DNA from: Comamonas sp. BIGb0124
GTDB lineage: Bacteria; Pseudomonadota; Gammaproteobacteria; Burkholderiales; Burkholderiaceae_C
DNA: 64,000 nucleotides
Assembly (NCBI RefSeq): GCF_003752175.1
Contig: NZ_RJVF01000008.1
Coordinates: 186,001-250,000, forward strand
Direction of reading: 5' to 3'
Under the pieces are notes generated by a model. The model was not told the origin of the DNA and ran no database searches. It saw only the letters and a list, made by a program, of their open reading frames with translations. A program made the position numbers and the translations under genes. This document shows positions 33,174 through 42,429 of this stretch, piece by piece. Positions within the stretch are counted from its first letter, which is position 1, and each line of letters begins with the position of its first letter.

Positions 33174-35243
33174 TCAATCGGGCAGGGCCGATTTCTCGAT
33201 ACGGACCCGGGCATCAGCCGCACTGCGGTCGATGTCCTCGACCAGCAGGTAGCGCTGGCCGGCCAGCTTCTCGGCCACGGCCCTCGCCTGCCGGACATAG
33301 TCGGACTTCGATGCGTAGCGTTCGGCCAGTGCAGGCCGTGGATCGGCCGTCCGGCTGCGTTCCTGCGCCGTGGCGGCCAGGGGAATCATCGATCCGTTGA
33401 TGCTGCACAGATCACCGGCCGCATAGCCCTGGGCGCGCAAGGCCCAGCCGGTGTAGGTCGCCACCGGAACCGCGACCTCGGGCGTGCGGATGGCTGCGAC
33501 ATCGATGCCGTCGGCGTCGGTGCGGGGCAGGAGCGTAAGGTAAGCCTGGGCTTTGTTCTCCTGCGGCGGCACGACGCCGTAGTCGGTCACGGTCAATGCG
33601 TTCATGCGATCCGGGAAGCCGATCCCGAGTCCCGACAGGTCCGGGAAACCGATCGCCTGGCGATCCAGCGCCGCCAGCGTGCCATCGGCGACCGACGGAT
33701 AGGCACTGGGCGGCGGCGTGCGGCCGTCGCGGCTCCACTGCACCAGTCCATCCATGAGCGCGCGGACCGTTGCCGCCTGCTTGGCGGGATTGCTGAAGGT
33801 CTGGCAGATGCCCAGAGCGGGCTGCGCAGCCGGACCATGCTGGGTGCTGCCCATGAGATAGGCGCGGACGTTATCCGGCAAGGCCACGGCTTTGCCCCGG
33901 CCGTCGCTGACGATCAGCGAGGCGCGTGCCTGCCAGAACTCCAGGCTGCTGTCGACATGCATGGTCTTCGGGCAGGTCGCGTTCTGCAGGCATTGCGCAA
34001 AGATGCCGTCCCGGCGGCCCGACACCGGGTCTTGGGTGACCGCATAGCCAAAGGGAAACTGGTCGCCGTCGTAGAGGTGGTCTTCGTGTTGACGCGAGTA
34101 CCGGCCGGGTTGCGCCCAGCGCACGTTGGTGTACGACTTGCGCGATCCGGCGATGATGGGCATGGCGGCATCGAAGACCTTCTGCCCTTGCACATCGGTG
34201 TTGAATCCCTGCCAGATGAGGTCGCGCAGAAAACGGCCCGACTGGGAGATGCCCATGGCCACGACGGTGGTCGGCGGCGCCGAGGCCAGCCAGCCCGGCT
34301 GGCCCTGCCCGTCGGCCTGTCCGCTTCGGATGAACGACGCCACATCGCGTGTCGCGGCCATGCCCAGGCCCATGACGACCGGGTCCTTCGCTTCGTACTG
34401 GAAGTGGTAGATCGCACCGCCGTCGAAGTCCTTCGGCCGCTGGATCTCGATCTGTTTCTCGCTCAGGTAACGCCATGACGACGTCGGCAGCACCACGGGA
34501 TCGGCATCGGGACGCGGCCGGACGGTCAGTCTGGCACGCGCCGGGTCGAGGCTGGCCGCCGGGTAGGTCAAGGGGCCCGTGCTGACCTGGGCCGTGTCGT
34601 CGAAAATGAACTCTTCCCGGCTGGTGCCCGTGACGGTAGCGCCCTGCTGGCGGGCGACCGGAAAACGCGTGCCCACCGTCTGCCCGTTGCGCGAGAGCGC
34701 GACGTCGCCCTGCCAGCCGATCCACAACATGGTGTGGCCCTGCCGCATGGCCCAGCCGTTGCCGGCTTGCGCAGCCGTCTGGAACTGATTGGCCCCGTCG
34801 TTGAGCCGGGCCAGCGCCAGTTTGTTGCCACGGTTGGGGATGTCGACGATCATCACGCGCGACGATCTGGTCGGATCCTTCGGGCTCAGCATCACGACCT
34901 CGGTCTGGAAGCGGACCCATCCATCGGCCTCTGCCGCGAGCGCGACATCGGCAATGGCCCGGTTGGCCGGCGCCCGAGGATCGATCGCCACGGTGGCGAT
35001 GCCCGACACCATCTCGTACTCTCCCACCTCACCGAAGCGTGTGCCGTCGAAGGCCACGTTGCGCTGGGTGACCTGCAGATGTTCGATGCGGCTGGCCACC
35101 TCCTTGCGCTGCACCGAAGGCGCATCGGACGTTCGGGCACCGGTGTCTTGCGTCGAGGTGGCACATCCGGACAGCGCCGCGATGGCCGCCACGCTCAGAA
35201 GGTGAAGGGAAATCCGTTGAATGGGGCTTCTTTGTCTCGTCAT
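33174..35243 (-). CDS. Alpha/beta hydrolase domain-containing lipoprotein
   Basis: Large hydrolase of 689 residues. The N-terminus has a lipoprotein signal with lipobox LSGC (Cys at about residue 27), so it is probably membrane-anchored in the periplasm. The nucleophile elbow GISQSGRFLRD (Ser near residue 333) and the surrounding family stretches (DIPNRGNK, WIGWQGDV) match the alpha/beta hydrolase group found as single-domain proteins of 500-700 residues. It is the first gene of an operon with the cyclase-family enzyme; together they suggest stepwise hydrolysis of an ester and an amide or lactone outside the cytosol. Substrate unknown. Confidence 0.82.
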   Translation of the reverse strand: MTRQRSPIQRISLHLLSVAAIAALSGCATSTQDTGARTSDAPSVQRKEVASRIEHLQVTQRNVAFDGTRFGEVGEYEMVSGIATVAIDPRAPANRAIADVALAAEADGWVRFQTEVVMLSPKDPTRSSRVMIVDIPNRGNKLALARLNDGANQFQTAAQAGNGWAMRQGHTMLWIGWQGDVALSRNGQTVGTRFPVARQQGATVTGTSREEFIFDDTAQVSTGPLTYPAASLDPARARLTVRPRPDADPVVLPTSSWRYLSEKQIEIQRPKDFDGGAIYHFQYEAKDPVVMGLGMAATRDVASFIRSGQADGQGQPGWLASAPPTTVVAMGISQSGRFLRDLIWQGFNTDVQGQKVFDAAMPIIAGSRKSYTNVRWAQPGRYSRQHEDHLYDGDQFPFGYAVTQDPVSGRRDGIFAQCLQNATCPKTMHVDSSLEFWQARASLIVSDGRGKAVALPDNVRAYLMGSTQHGPAAQPALGICQTFSNPAKQAATVRALMDGLVQWSRDGRTPPPSAYPSVADGTLAALDRQAIGFPDLSGLGIGFPDRMNALTVTDYGVVPPQENKAQAYLTLLPRTDADGIDVAAIRTPEVAVPVATYTGWALRAQGYAAGDLCSINGSMIPLAATAQERSRTADPRPALAERYASKSDYVRQARAVAEKLAGQRYLLVEDIDRSAADARVRIEKSALPD

Positions 35244-35282
35244 TTTTTTGCTGCGATCCTTGATACGACGTCGTCGGCGGAA

Positions 35283-35310
35283 TGTTATGTACTAACTGGT
35301 ACATGTAACA
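35283..35310. promoter_or_regulatory. TetR-type operator candidate upstream of the hydrolase operon
   Basis: TGTAC-TAACTG-GTACA is a perfect inner repeat (35288-35303) flanked by TGTTA (35283-35287) and TAACA (35306-35310). It lies 40-67 bases upstream of the hydrolase start at 35243. The shape resembles TetR-family operators, but no TetR gene is in the window. Confidence 0.5.
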
Positions 35311-35502
35311 TCATTTCAATCTTCGCCGAGGCTGTCATCGGTGTAAGCACCAAGATCGGCAATCCTGTGGAGATTTCGCCGGCGTGGACGATGAAGCAAA
35401 ACGAGGTGCGCTGGCACACATCGGGCACGCGTCCGCCCTTTCGGCCGTGGTAGGCTGGATCGAACATTCGGATCGACAAGACACGGGTCGGGAAGGCCAG
35501 CG

Positions 35503-35886
35503 ATGCAACAGCAAAAAAGTCTCATCATTTACGACGGCGATTGCATGCTGTGCCACAGCTATGTGCGCATGGTCAGGCTCAGGGAAGCCATCGGCGAGGT
35601 GGAGACACTGGATGCCCGCTCCGGCGATCCGCGGCTTGCGCAGTACTGGGCGCAAGGCTACGACCTCAACGACGGCATGCTGTTTGTCCACCGCGACAAG
35701 CTCTACTTCGGCGCAGAGGCCGTCCACGTCCTGGCCTTGCTGTGCACGCCCAGCGGGGTCTTCAATCGGCTCAATGCCTGGATTTTTTCGTCGCGAGCCA
35801 TGGCGGTCGTGGCCTACCCGTTTCTTCGCATGGGCCGCAGCGTGGCGCTTTTCATCAAGAGAAAAGGCCAGATGCAAGCCCCCTGA
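35503..35886 (+). CDS. DCC-family thiol-disulfide oxidoreductase (DUF393)
   Basis: Small protein of 127 residues with the DCC signature YDGDCMLC at residues 10-17, the two cysteines spaced C-x2-C in a thioredoxin-like fold, and FGAEAVHVLA further on. Members are predicted thiol-disulfide oxidoreductases of unknown partner. The C-terminal half carries one hydrophobic helix. It is divergent from the hydrolase operon and stands 129 bases ahead of the next gene. Confidence 0.85.
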   Translation: MQQQKSLIIYDGDCMLCHSYVRMVRLREAIGEVETLDARSGDPRLAQYWAQGYDLNDGMLFVHRDKLYFGAEAVHVLALLCTPSGVFNRLNAWIFSSRAMAVVAYPFLRMGRSVALFIKRKGQMQAP

Positions 35887-36015
35887 GCGCACGAGCGGCC
35901 GGCGTGTCGCCCTGCATCACACCTGCAGCAGGCTCGCATCACGGAATGTTATTGGCCGAAACCGTAGAAATTGGGCACCATCTCGGCTTGCTTTCGACCC
36001 CGTCCCCCTGACGCC

Positions 36016-36777
36016 ATGACACGATCTTCCGCCCCCGCCCTGCTCTCGCTGTGGAACAGCATCGCCCCCGACCGCATCCCGGAGTACAACCGCTGGCACA
36101 CGCTCGAGCATGTGCCCGAGCGCGTCTGGGTGCCGGGTTTCATCTCGGGCTCGCGGTATGTGGCGGCAGACGATGCCCAGATTGCACCCGAGGGCCAGAG
36201 CCGCTATTTCACGCTTTACGAACTGCAGGATCTGGATTGCCTGGAGAGCGCCGCATACCAGGACCTGGTCGACCGGCCCACGCCCTGGAGCGCTTCGATG
36301 CGACCCGCATTCAGCGACTTCGTCCGCAAGACGGGGCCGGTGCTGGCCCAGGCCGGGTCGGTGCAGGGCAGCGCGCTGGTCGTGGTCCGCATGGTGTGGC
36401 CGGATGCGAATGCGGACGCGCTTGGCGACGTGCGCTGGACGGCGCTGGCCGCCGAGCTGCTGTGCGCGGGTGCGGACCTGTGCGTGAGCCGGGTTCGTAT
36501 CCAGCAGGCCCTGCCGGCAGGACCGCAGGCCATGCGCAATGCCGACCGGGCGCCGGCCGGCCGCGAATGGCTGTGCCAGGTCGAAACGGCGGAACCCGAG
36601 GCCTTGTCGGATCTGGCGGCGCGTGTGGATGGGCAGTTGCGTGCGCAGTTGCCGCAGGCGCCGGCGTGGACCCATGCCAGCCGTTACCGTTTTCTGTCGC
36701 TCGTGCGGCATGCCGATGTCCAGGCCCCGCAGCGGCCCGCACCCCGGCTCGATCTGATGCCGCCGCAACCGGCCTGA
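36016..36777 (+). CDS. Hypothetical protein with two dimeric alpha/beta-barrel-like halves
   Basis: Protein of 253 residues starting at ATG 36016. The first half has WNSIAPDRIPEYNRWHTLEHVPER, read around residues 12-35, with a YxxWHxxEHxPER pattern like EthD-type or related ferredoxin-like dimeric barrels, and ends with YELQDLDCLES. The second half (from VVVRMVWPD) repeats the fold in weaker form. No catalytic function can be assigned. It ends 88 bases before a convergent SDR gene. Confidence 0.7.
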   Translation: MTRSSAPALLSLWNSIAPDRIPEYNRWHTLEHVPERVWVPGFISGSRYVAADDAQIAPEGQSRYFTLYELQDLDCLESAAYQDLVDRPTPWSASMRPAFSDFVRKTGPVLAQAGSVQGSALVVVRMVWPDANADALGDVRWTALAAELLCAGADLCVSRVRIQQALPAGPQAMRNADRAPAGREWLCQVETAEPEALSDLAARVDGQLRAQLPQAPAWTHASRYRFLSLVRHADVQAPQRPAPRLDLMPPQPA

Positions 36778-36865
36778 ACCCCGGGCCAACCGCATCGTCC
36801 AAGCGCGGCACAGGGCCGCCCTAGGACGGATCAGGCCCGAAGGGGCCCGAGAGGCGGTCAGGCGC

Positions 36866-37690
36866 TCAGGCCGTCAGCCGTTCGCGGACGAAGGGGCTTT
36901 CGAAGGGGCTCTTGGCCACATGCAGGCCGCCATCCACATGCAGCACCTCGCCGGTGGCAAACGGCAGACCGCCACCGGCCAAGGTGGCCACCGTGCGCCC
37001 GACGTCCCCGGCCAGCCCCCAACGGGGCATGGGCGTGAGGCCGGCCTCGACCAGCGGCTGGTAGGTGGCATGCACCGCCACGTTCATGTCGGTCTTGATC
37101 AAGCCGGGCTGCACCTCGTAGCAGGCGATGCCGTGCGGTGCGAGCTGCAAGGCAAAGATCTTGTTCATCATCGACAGCGCGGCCTTCGACATGCAGTACT
37201 CGGCGCCACGCGTCTTGGCATGCTGCGCGTTCGAGGACGACACCGTGACGATCGAGCGGAAAGCGCCATCCTGCGGCGGCACGGCCACCATGCGCCGTGC
37301 AAAGGCCTGCGTCAGGAAAAACGTGCCGCGGGTGTTGACGGCCATCAGCCGGTCGAAGCTCTCCACGCAGGTCTGCAGCACGTCGGTGGCGCGATCCTGC
37401 ACCTGCACGCCGGCATTGTTGACCAGGGCATCGACGCGGCCAAAGGCGGAGAAAGCCGTTTCGGCGACGGCAGCAGCCCGGTCCACGTCGGCGATGTCCG
37501 CGCGCAGAAACACGGCCTCGGCACCCCGCACGGCCACGCCCTCGAGCGTGGCGGCGGTTTCGGCGTCTTCCACCCGGTCGAGCAGAACCAGTCTGCGCCA
37601 GCCCGCTTCGGCCAGCGCAAAAGCGATGCCACGGCCGATGCCGCGGCGCGCACCGGTGACCACCGCGGTCGGGGCGTTGGTGTGATCCAT
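36866..37690 (-). CDS. Short-chain dehydrogenase/reductase (FabG-like)
   Basis: SDR of 274 residues starting at ATG 37690 with GGAGA ahead of it. Cofactor motif TGARRGIGRG (12-21), aspartate after strand 2 (LLDRVED) indicating NAD(H), NNAG at about 91-94, TVSSSNA with the catalytic serine, and the catalytic pair in YCMSK. The C-terminus (GEVLHVDGGLHVA) is typical of FabG/glucose dehydrogenase-like enzymes. Divergent from a LysR gene 128 bases away, which probably regulates it. Substrate unknown. Confidence 0.88.
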   Translation of the reverse strand: MDHTNAPTAVVTGARRGIGRGIAFALAEAGWRRLVLLDRVEDAETAATLEGVAVRGAEAVFLRADIADVDRAAAVAETAFSAFGRVDALVNNAGVQVQDRATDVLQTCVESFDRLMAVNTRGTFFLTQAFARRMVAVPPQDGAFRSIVTVSSSNAQHAKTRGAEYCMSKAALSMMNKIFALQLAPHGIACYEVQPGLIKTDMNVAVHATYQPLVEAGLTPMPRWGLAGDVGRTVATLAGGGLPFATGEVLHVDGGLHVAKSPFESPFVRERLTA

Positions 37691-37818
37691 TGTCTGTCTC
37701 CATCAAAGAAGCCCCGATGGTAAGCAGCCTGTGCCGCGCAAGCCAACGACGTTGCGCAATGCGGTCCATAAGCGGACTTTATCGTCGGCGGCCGGGCCGG
37801 TGATACGCTCGCCGGGTC

Positions 37819-38739
37819 ATGACTTCATCTATCCAGTTGGCGAATCCCCTGCGCAACCGTGTGCTCGACCACGACCTGCTGCGTGTGTTCGTGGCGGTGG
37901 TGGACTACGGCGGCTACACCGCGGCGGCCCAGGCCCTGCACCGGACGCAGGCCGCCGTGAGCCAGCAGATCAAGCGCCTGGAGGAAGCCGCCCAGACCGC
38001 GCTGTTCCAGCACCCCCGGCGCACCGTTCAGCTCACCGAACAGGGCCGCACGCTGCTCGACTACGCGCGCCGCCTGATCAGCCTCAACGACGAGGCCCTG
38101 GGCAGCCTGCGCTCGGACGACGTGGGCGGCAAGGTGCGGATCGGCGCCAACAATTACTATGCGACGGCCGTGCTGCCGCCGCTGCTGGCTCAGTTCTGCC
38201 GCCAGTACCCCGAGGTGCAACTGGAGCTGCACACGGGTGTCGCCGCCGACATGGACCGGCGCCTGGGCAGCACCTTCGACATCATCATCAACGTGCATCC
38301 CGCCGGCGCGGCGGCCGGTGGCCTGCTGCTGCGGCGCGAGCCCTTGCACTGGGTCACGTCGGTGAACGATTCGCCTCACGCACGCGACCCGCTGCCGCTG
38401 GCCCTGCTGCCCCATGGGTCGCTCTTCAGAAGCTGGGCCATTGCTGCGCTGGCCCAGGTCGAGCGTCCCTGGTATGTGGTCCAGGAAAGCACCAACATCG
38501 CCGCGTTGAAGGCCGCCTGCGTGGCCGGGCTGGCCGTCGGCGTGTTCCAGGATGCCAGCGTGGCGGGCGATGCCGTGCGTATCCTGACGGCTGCCGATGG
38601 CTTTCCGGCCCTGCCCGAGGCCGAGGTCCGCATGCAGACCGCCGAGCGCTATCTGCCCCGCGCGGCCGTGCGGCTGCACGAGTTTCTGTGCCGTACGCTG
38701 ATCCACGGGGCCGGCACGACGCCCGACAAGGCTGCATAA
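37819..38739 (+). CDS. LysR-family transcriptional regulator
   Basis: LysR regulator of 306 residues with helix-turn-helix GGYTAAAQALHRTQAAVSQQI (about 31-51) and the effector domain beginning at VRIGANNYY. The start ATG 37819 leaves a 14-residue lead before the first helix (VLDHDLLRVFV), slightly longer than average. It is divergent from the SDR gene and 97 bases upstream of a Bug receptor, so it may control both. Confidence 0.9.
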   Translation: MTSSIQLANPLRNRVLDHDLLRVFVAVVDYGGYTAAAQALHRTQAAVSQQIKRLEEAAQTALFQHPRRTVQLTEQGRTLLDYARRLISLNDEALGSLRSDDVGGKVRIGANNYYATAVLPPLLAQFCRQYPEVQLELHTGVAADMDRRLGSTFDIIINVHPAGAAAGGLLLRREPLHWVTSVNDSPHARDPLPLALLPHGSLFRSWAIAALAQVERPWYVVQESTNIAALKAACVAGLAVGVFQDASVAGDAVRILTAADGFPALPEAEVRMQTAERYLPRAAVRLHEFLCRTLIHGAGTTPDKAA

Positions 38740-38836
38740 GCGGGCGTTATGGACGCCATTGCCAATCGTCGTTGGCGCCCGCGCCCGGCTCTGGCTAGCA
38801 TCGCCGGACTTTGCCCAGCCACGGAGACAATGTCCA

Positions 38837-39856
38837 ATGCGTATCCCCCTGAAGTTCGATGCGGCACGCCGCCATGCCCTGAGCGTCCTCGCCTGCTGCG
38901 CCGCGCTCGCCACCCTGCCCTCCGCCGCCCAGGCCCAGTCCGCGCCGGCCGCGGCCTGGCCCAGCCGGCCGCTGACCCTGGTCGTCGTCTTTGCGCCGGG
39001 CGGCGCCGCCGATCAGGTGGCCCGTATCGTGGCCAAGGGTCTGGGCGACCGGCTGGGCCAGACGGTGGTGGTCGACAACCGGCCCGGTGCGGGCGGCACG
39101 GTGGGCGCGACCTTCGTGGCACGCGCGCCTGCCGACGGCAACACGCTGCTGTTCGTGAACTCCAGCCACACGGCGAGCGAAACGCTCTATCCCGGCCATC
39201 CCTATGACCTGGCCAAGGACTTTGCACCCGTCTCGCTGGTCGGCACGTCGCCGTTCTGGCTGCTGGTCAATCCCAAGACCCACCCGTCGTTCAACTCGGT
39301 GAAAGACCTGGTGGCCGCAGCCAAGGCAAAACCCGGACAGCTGACGTTCGCCTCGGGCGGTTCGGGCGGCCTGACCCACATGTCGGGCGAAGAGCTCAAG
39401 AGCCAGGCCGGCATCGACATGGTCCACGTGCCGTACAAGGGCAATGCCCCCGCCCTGACCGATGTCATCGCGGGCCGGGTCGACATGATCTTCGACCAGC
39501 AGGTCTCGTCCGAGGCTTTCGTGAAGAGCGGCCAGCTCAAGCCGCTGGCCGTCACCTCGTCCCGCCGCATGCCGGGTGCGCCTCAGGTCCCGACCCTGGC
39601 CGAATCCGGTTTTCCGCAGTTCGACATCGTTTCCTGGTACGGCCTGGCGCTGCGAACAGGCACACCGCAGCCGATCGTCGACAAGCTGCATGCGGCCATC
39701 GGCGAGGTGCTGGCCGAGCCCGACGTCCGCAAGAAACTGCAGGCTGCCGGCGTCGAACCGGGCGCCACCACGCCGCAGGCCTTTGGCCAGCTCATGCGCG
39801 ACGACACGGCCCGCTGGGGCCAGGTGATCCGCAAAGCGGGCATCACGGTGCAGTGA
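38837..39856 (+). CDS. Bug-family tripartite tricarboxylate transporter substrate-binding protein
   Basis: Periplasmic receptor of 339 residues. ATG 38837 follows GGAGA (38823-38827); the signal peptide ends near AAQAQ (about residue 33). Family blocks: WPSRPLTLVVVFAPGG, GQTVVVDNRPGAGG, VPYKGNAPALTD and VPTLAESGF. It follows a LysR gene on the same strand. No TctA/TctB genes are adjacent and the ligand is not predictable. Confidence 0.9.
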   Translation: MRIPLKFDAARRHALSVLACCAALATLPSAAQAQSAPAAAWPSRPLTLVVVFAPGGAADQVARIVAKGLGDRLGQTVVVDNRPGAGGTVGATFVARAPADGNTLLFVNSSHTASETLYPGHPYDLAKDFAPVSLVGTSPFWLLVNPKTHPSFNSVKDLVAAAKAKPGQLTFASGGSGGLTHMSGEELKSQAGIDMVHVPYKGNAPALTDVIAGRVDMIFDQQVSSEAFVKSGQLKPLAVTSSRRMPGAPQVPTLAESGFPQFDIVSWYGLALRTGTPQPIVDKLHAAIGEVLAEPDVRKKLQAAGVEPGATTPQAFGQLMRDDTARWGQVIRKAGITVQ

Positions 39857-39922
39857 CGCTAGGAACCGCACCCGCTAGCCCGGTCAATCCAGACGCGCCC
39901 GGATGCGCAACGGCAGCGTGCG

Positions 39923-41785
39923 CTACCGGCTATCCGGGCTTTCGAGCGGCCACCGCCCCTCGGTCCGTCCCTGCGGACTGCACGGCGTGAGCCACTGGTC
40001 GAGCAGCGCATGCAGCTGTTCGGGCGGCACGGGTTTCTGCAGCACCAGGTAACCGGCCTCTTCGGCATCCTGCAGCGCCTGGGAATTGAACTCGCCGCTG
40101 ACCATGGCGCCGCAGGCCTCGGGACAGCGGGCGAGCACGGCCTCGAGGATCTCGAATCCGCTCTCGCCCGAACGCAGGCGCTGGTCGCAGAAGACGGCTT
40201 GGGGCACAAATCCATCGTCGAGCGTGGCGAACGCTTCGGAACCGTTGGCCGCCGATCTCACGGTCACCCCCCACGCCCGGAACAGGTTGTGCCAGGCCGA
40301 GGTGACGAGCGGATCGTCGTCGATGATCAGGCAGCGGCCGCTCAATGAACGCATGGCGACATGCACCGGGCTCTCGAGCGGCTTCTCCGGGTTCAGTGCG
40401 GGCACTTCGCGTGTGACCGCAGGCATGCGCAGCCAGAAGCGCGAGCCCCGGCCTTCCGTCGAATCCATGCCGTAATCCGCACCCATCAGCGCCGCGCAGC
40501 GGGCGACCACCGCCAGGCCCAGGCCATGGCCTGCACTCTCGAGACTCCAGGCGTGTTCGTGGCGGTAGAACGGCGAATAGATGCGGGTCTTGTCGTCGTC
40601 GGCGATGCCGACACCGGTATCCCAGACCTCCAGCAGGATGTCGCTGCCGCGCCGGCGGGCCGACAGCAACACGCCGCCCTGCGAGGTGTAACGCAGCCCG
40701 TTCTGGGCCAGGTTGATGAGGCAGCGGCGCAGCAGCGTCGCATCGCCTCGGGCAAGCAGCGCGCGTTCGGACAGCCGCTCGCGCAGATCGAGGCCGCGGC
40801 TGCGGGCCTCTTCCCTGAAGATCGTGACCACATCCTCGAAGATGGGCTGCAGCTCCACGGCCCTCACCTTGGCGCTGACATGGCCGCCTTCGATGCGCGA
40901 AAGATCGAGCAGCGAAGTGAACATGATGTTGACCGACCGCACGCTTTGCTTGAGATCGCGCAGCACGGGCGCCAGCGTCGCGTCCTTGTTGCGCGACGAG
41001 ATCGCTTCGACCAGGAAACCCATGGCATGCACCGGCTGGCGCAGGTCGTGGCTGGCGGTGGCCAGAAACCGGCTTTTGTCGTTGAGCGCGCGTTCGGCCA
41101 GATTCTTGGCCTGCCGGTAATTCTCGGCCAGCCGCACCCCTTTTTCCTCGAGCGCGATCTGCTGCACGAAAAAATGGTGTGCCGTGCGGGCATGACGGTA
41201 AATCGCCAGACCGAACAATAATGCCAGCGGCAGCACATAGATCCAGTGATCGGGAAACACCAGGGGTATGCCCAAAAGCACCAGTCCCCAGCAGCAGAAC
41301 AGAAACCGCTGGAACACACTGAACACCGGGGTTTGGTGCGTGGCATTGGCCGCCAGTATGGCGGCAATACTGACCAGCAGCAGCAGGTGCAACTCGAAGC
41401 TCGAATCGGGCAGGACCAGCAACGGGCCGCAACCGATGCCCAGGCCATGTATCCACCCCACGTGCTGGGTCAGCGCACACCATTTGGCATGGAACGCCGC
41501 CGGCACCAGCGCACGTGCATCTCGCTCGTAGGCCCGCCGCAGCCCGCGCATGCCCAGCGCCGCCACCGCATAGACGGCGATCCACGCCACCATGCCCCAG
41601 GTCGATCGGCCGAGGTGGTACTGCCAGATTGCGAACGGCAAGCCGACGAACGGGATGGCATGGACACTGAAGACCAGGCGGTCGAACGTCATGCCCAGCA
41701 GCTTGATGCGGCCCTGTACGCTGATGCCGTCGTCGGTGTTCTCGAGCGGCGAAGAGGACGGCGGCAGCGTCTCGGTCGGATTCAT
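39923..41785 (-). CDS. Hybrid sensor histidine kinase with receiver domain
   Basis: Inner-membrane sensor of 620 residues. About six hydrophobic segments lie in residues 30-200 with almost no periplasmic loop, so it probably senses within the membrane or inside the cell. A short coiled coil leads to HisKA with the phospho-acceptor His246 (ASHDLRQP), followed by the ATPase domain (N box NLAQNGLRYTS; DTGVGI; GHGLGLAVV). A C-terminal receiver (about 485-605) has IIDDDP and the acceptor Asp534 (FCDQRL). The ATG overlaps the stop codon of the LuxR-type response regulator gene, so the two form one two-component system. Confidence 0.92.
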   Translation of the reverse strand: MNPTETLPPSSSPLENTDDGISVQGRIKLLGMTFDRLVFSVHAIPFVGLPFAIWQYHLGRSTWGMVAWIAVYAVAALGMRGLRRAYERDARALVPAAFHAKWCALTQHVGWIHGLGIGCGPLLVLPDSSFELHLLLLVSIAAILAANATHQTPVFSVFQRFLFCCWGLVLLGIPLVFPDHWIYVLPLALLFGLAIYRHARTAHHFFVQQIALEEKGVRLAENYRQAKNLAERALNDKSRFLATASHDLRQPVHAMGFLVEAISSRNKDATLAPVLRDLKQSVRSVNIMFTSLLDLSRIEGGHVSAKVRAVELQPIFEDVVTIFREEARSRGLDLRERLSERALLARGDATLLRRCLINLAQNGLRYTSQGGVLLSARRRGSDILLEVWDTGVGIADDDKTRIYSPFYRHEHAWSLESAGHGLGLAVVARCAALMGADYGMDSTEGRGSRFWLRMPAVTREVPALNPEKPLESPVHVAMRSLSGRCLIIDDDPLVTSAWHNLFRAWGVTVRSAANGSEAFATLDDGFVPQAVFCDQRLRSGESGFEILEAVLARCPEACGAMVSGEFNSQALQDAEEAGYLVLQKPVPPEQLHALLDQWLTPCSPQGRTEGRWPLESPDSR

Positions 41786-42429
41786 GGCTCGATCTGGCGG
41801 CCGCGCATGAGCATGATGAGATCCATGCGGCTGCTGACGCCGAGTTTGGTGAAAATGGTCGACACGTGCTCCTTGATTGTGTACTCGGAAATCCGCAGTT
41901 CATCGGCTATCCGCCGATTCGGGTAGCCCCGGAGCATCATGCCGGTGATGGTGGCCTGGCGCGGGGTGAGGCCGATCTCCTTGGACGTGAGGGGCATGTC
42001 GCGGCGCTGCGAGATGTCCAGCGCATCGAGCTCGGGGGCGAACCAGGTGCCCTCGCCCATCACCACCGACACCGCCTGCGCGAACACCTCGGAAGGGGCC
42101 TGCTTGTGCACGAAGCCATGCGCCCCCGCGTTGCGCGCCTTGCGGGCGATCATCCGGTCTTCGTCGCCGCTGACCACCAGCACACGCACACCCGGACAGA
42201 GGGCCTGCAGGGCCGGCAAGCCTTCGAGCGAAATGCCGTCGGCCAGCCAGAAATCCATGAGAACCAGATCCGGTATCTGCCGGGCATCGATGGCTTCGAG
42301 AAGCTGAGCCATGCCCGCCGCCGTTTCGGCATGGACAAAACCGCATTGGTTGACCAGATACTGGGCCATACCGCGTGCCACCAAGGGATGGTCGTCCAGA
42401 ACAAAAGCGAGTGATTTTTCGTAGGACAT
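41782..42429 (-). CDS. LuxR/NarL-family response regulator
   Basis: Response regulator of 215 residues. Receiver domain 1-125 with acidic pocket LDDHP (11-15) and acceptor Asp59 (LVLMDFW); LuxR-type helix-turn-helix at about 150-205 (LTPRQATITGMMLRGYPNRRIADEL, with TIKEHVSTIF as recognition helix region). It is upstream of and overlaps the hybrid kinase gene. Target genes are not indicated by position. Confidence 0.93.
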   Translation of the reverse strand: MSYEKSLAFVLDDHPLVARGMAQYLVNQCGFVHAETAAGMAQLLEAIDARQIPDLVLMDFWLADGISLEGLPALQALCPGVRVLVVSGDEDRMIARKARNAGAHGFVHKQAPSEVFAQAVSVVMGEGTWFAPELDALDISQRRDMPLTSKEIGLTPRQATITGMMLRGYPNRRIADELRISEYTIKEHVSTIFTKLGVSSRMDLIMLMRGRQIEP

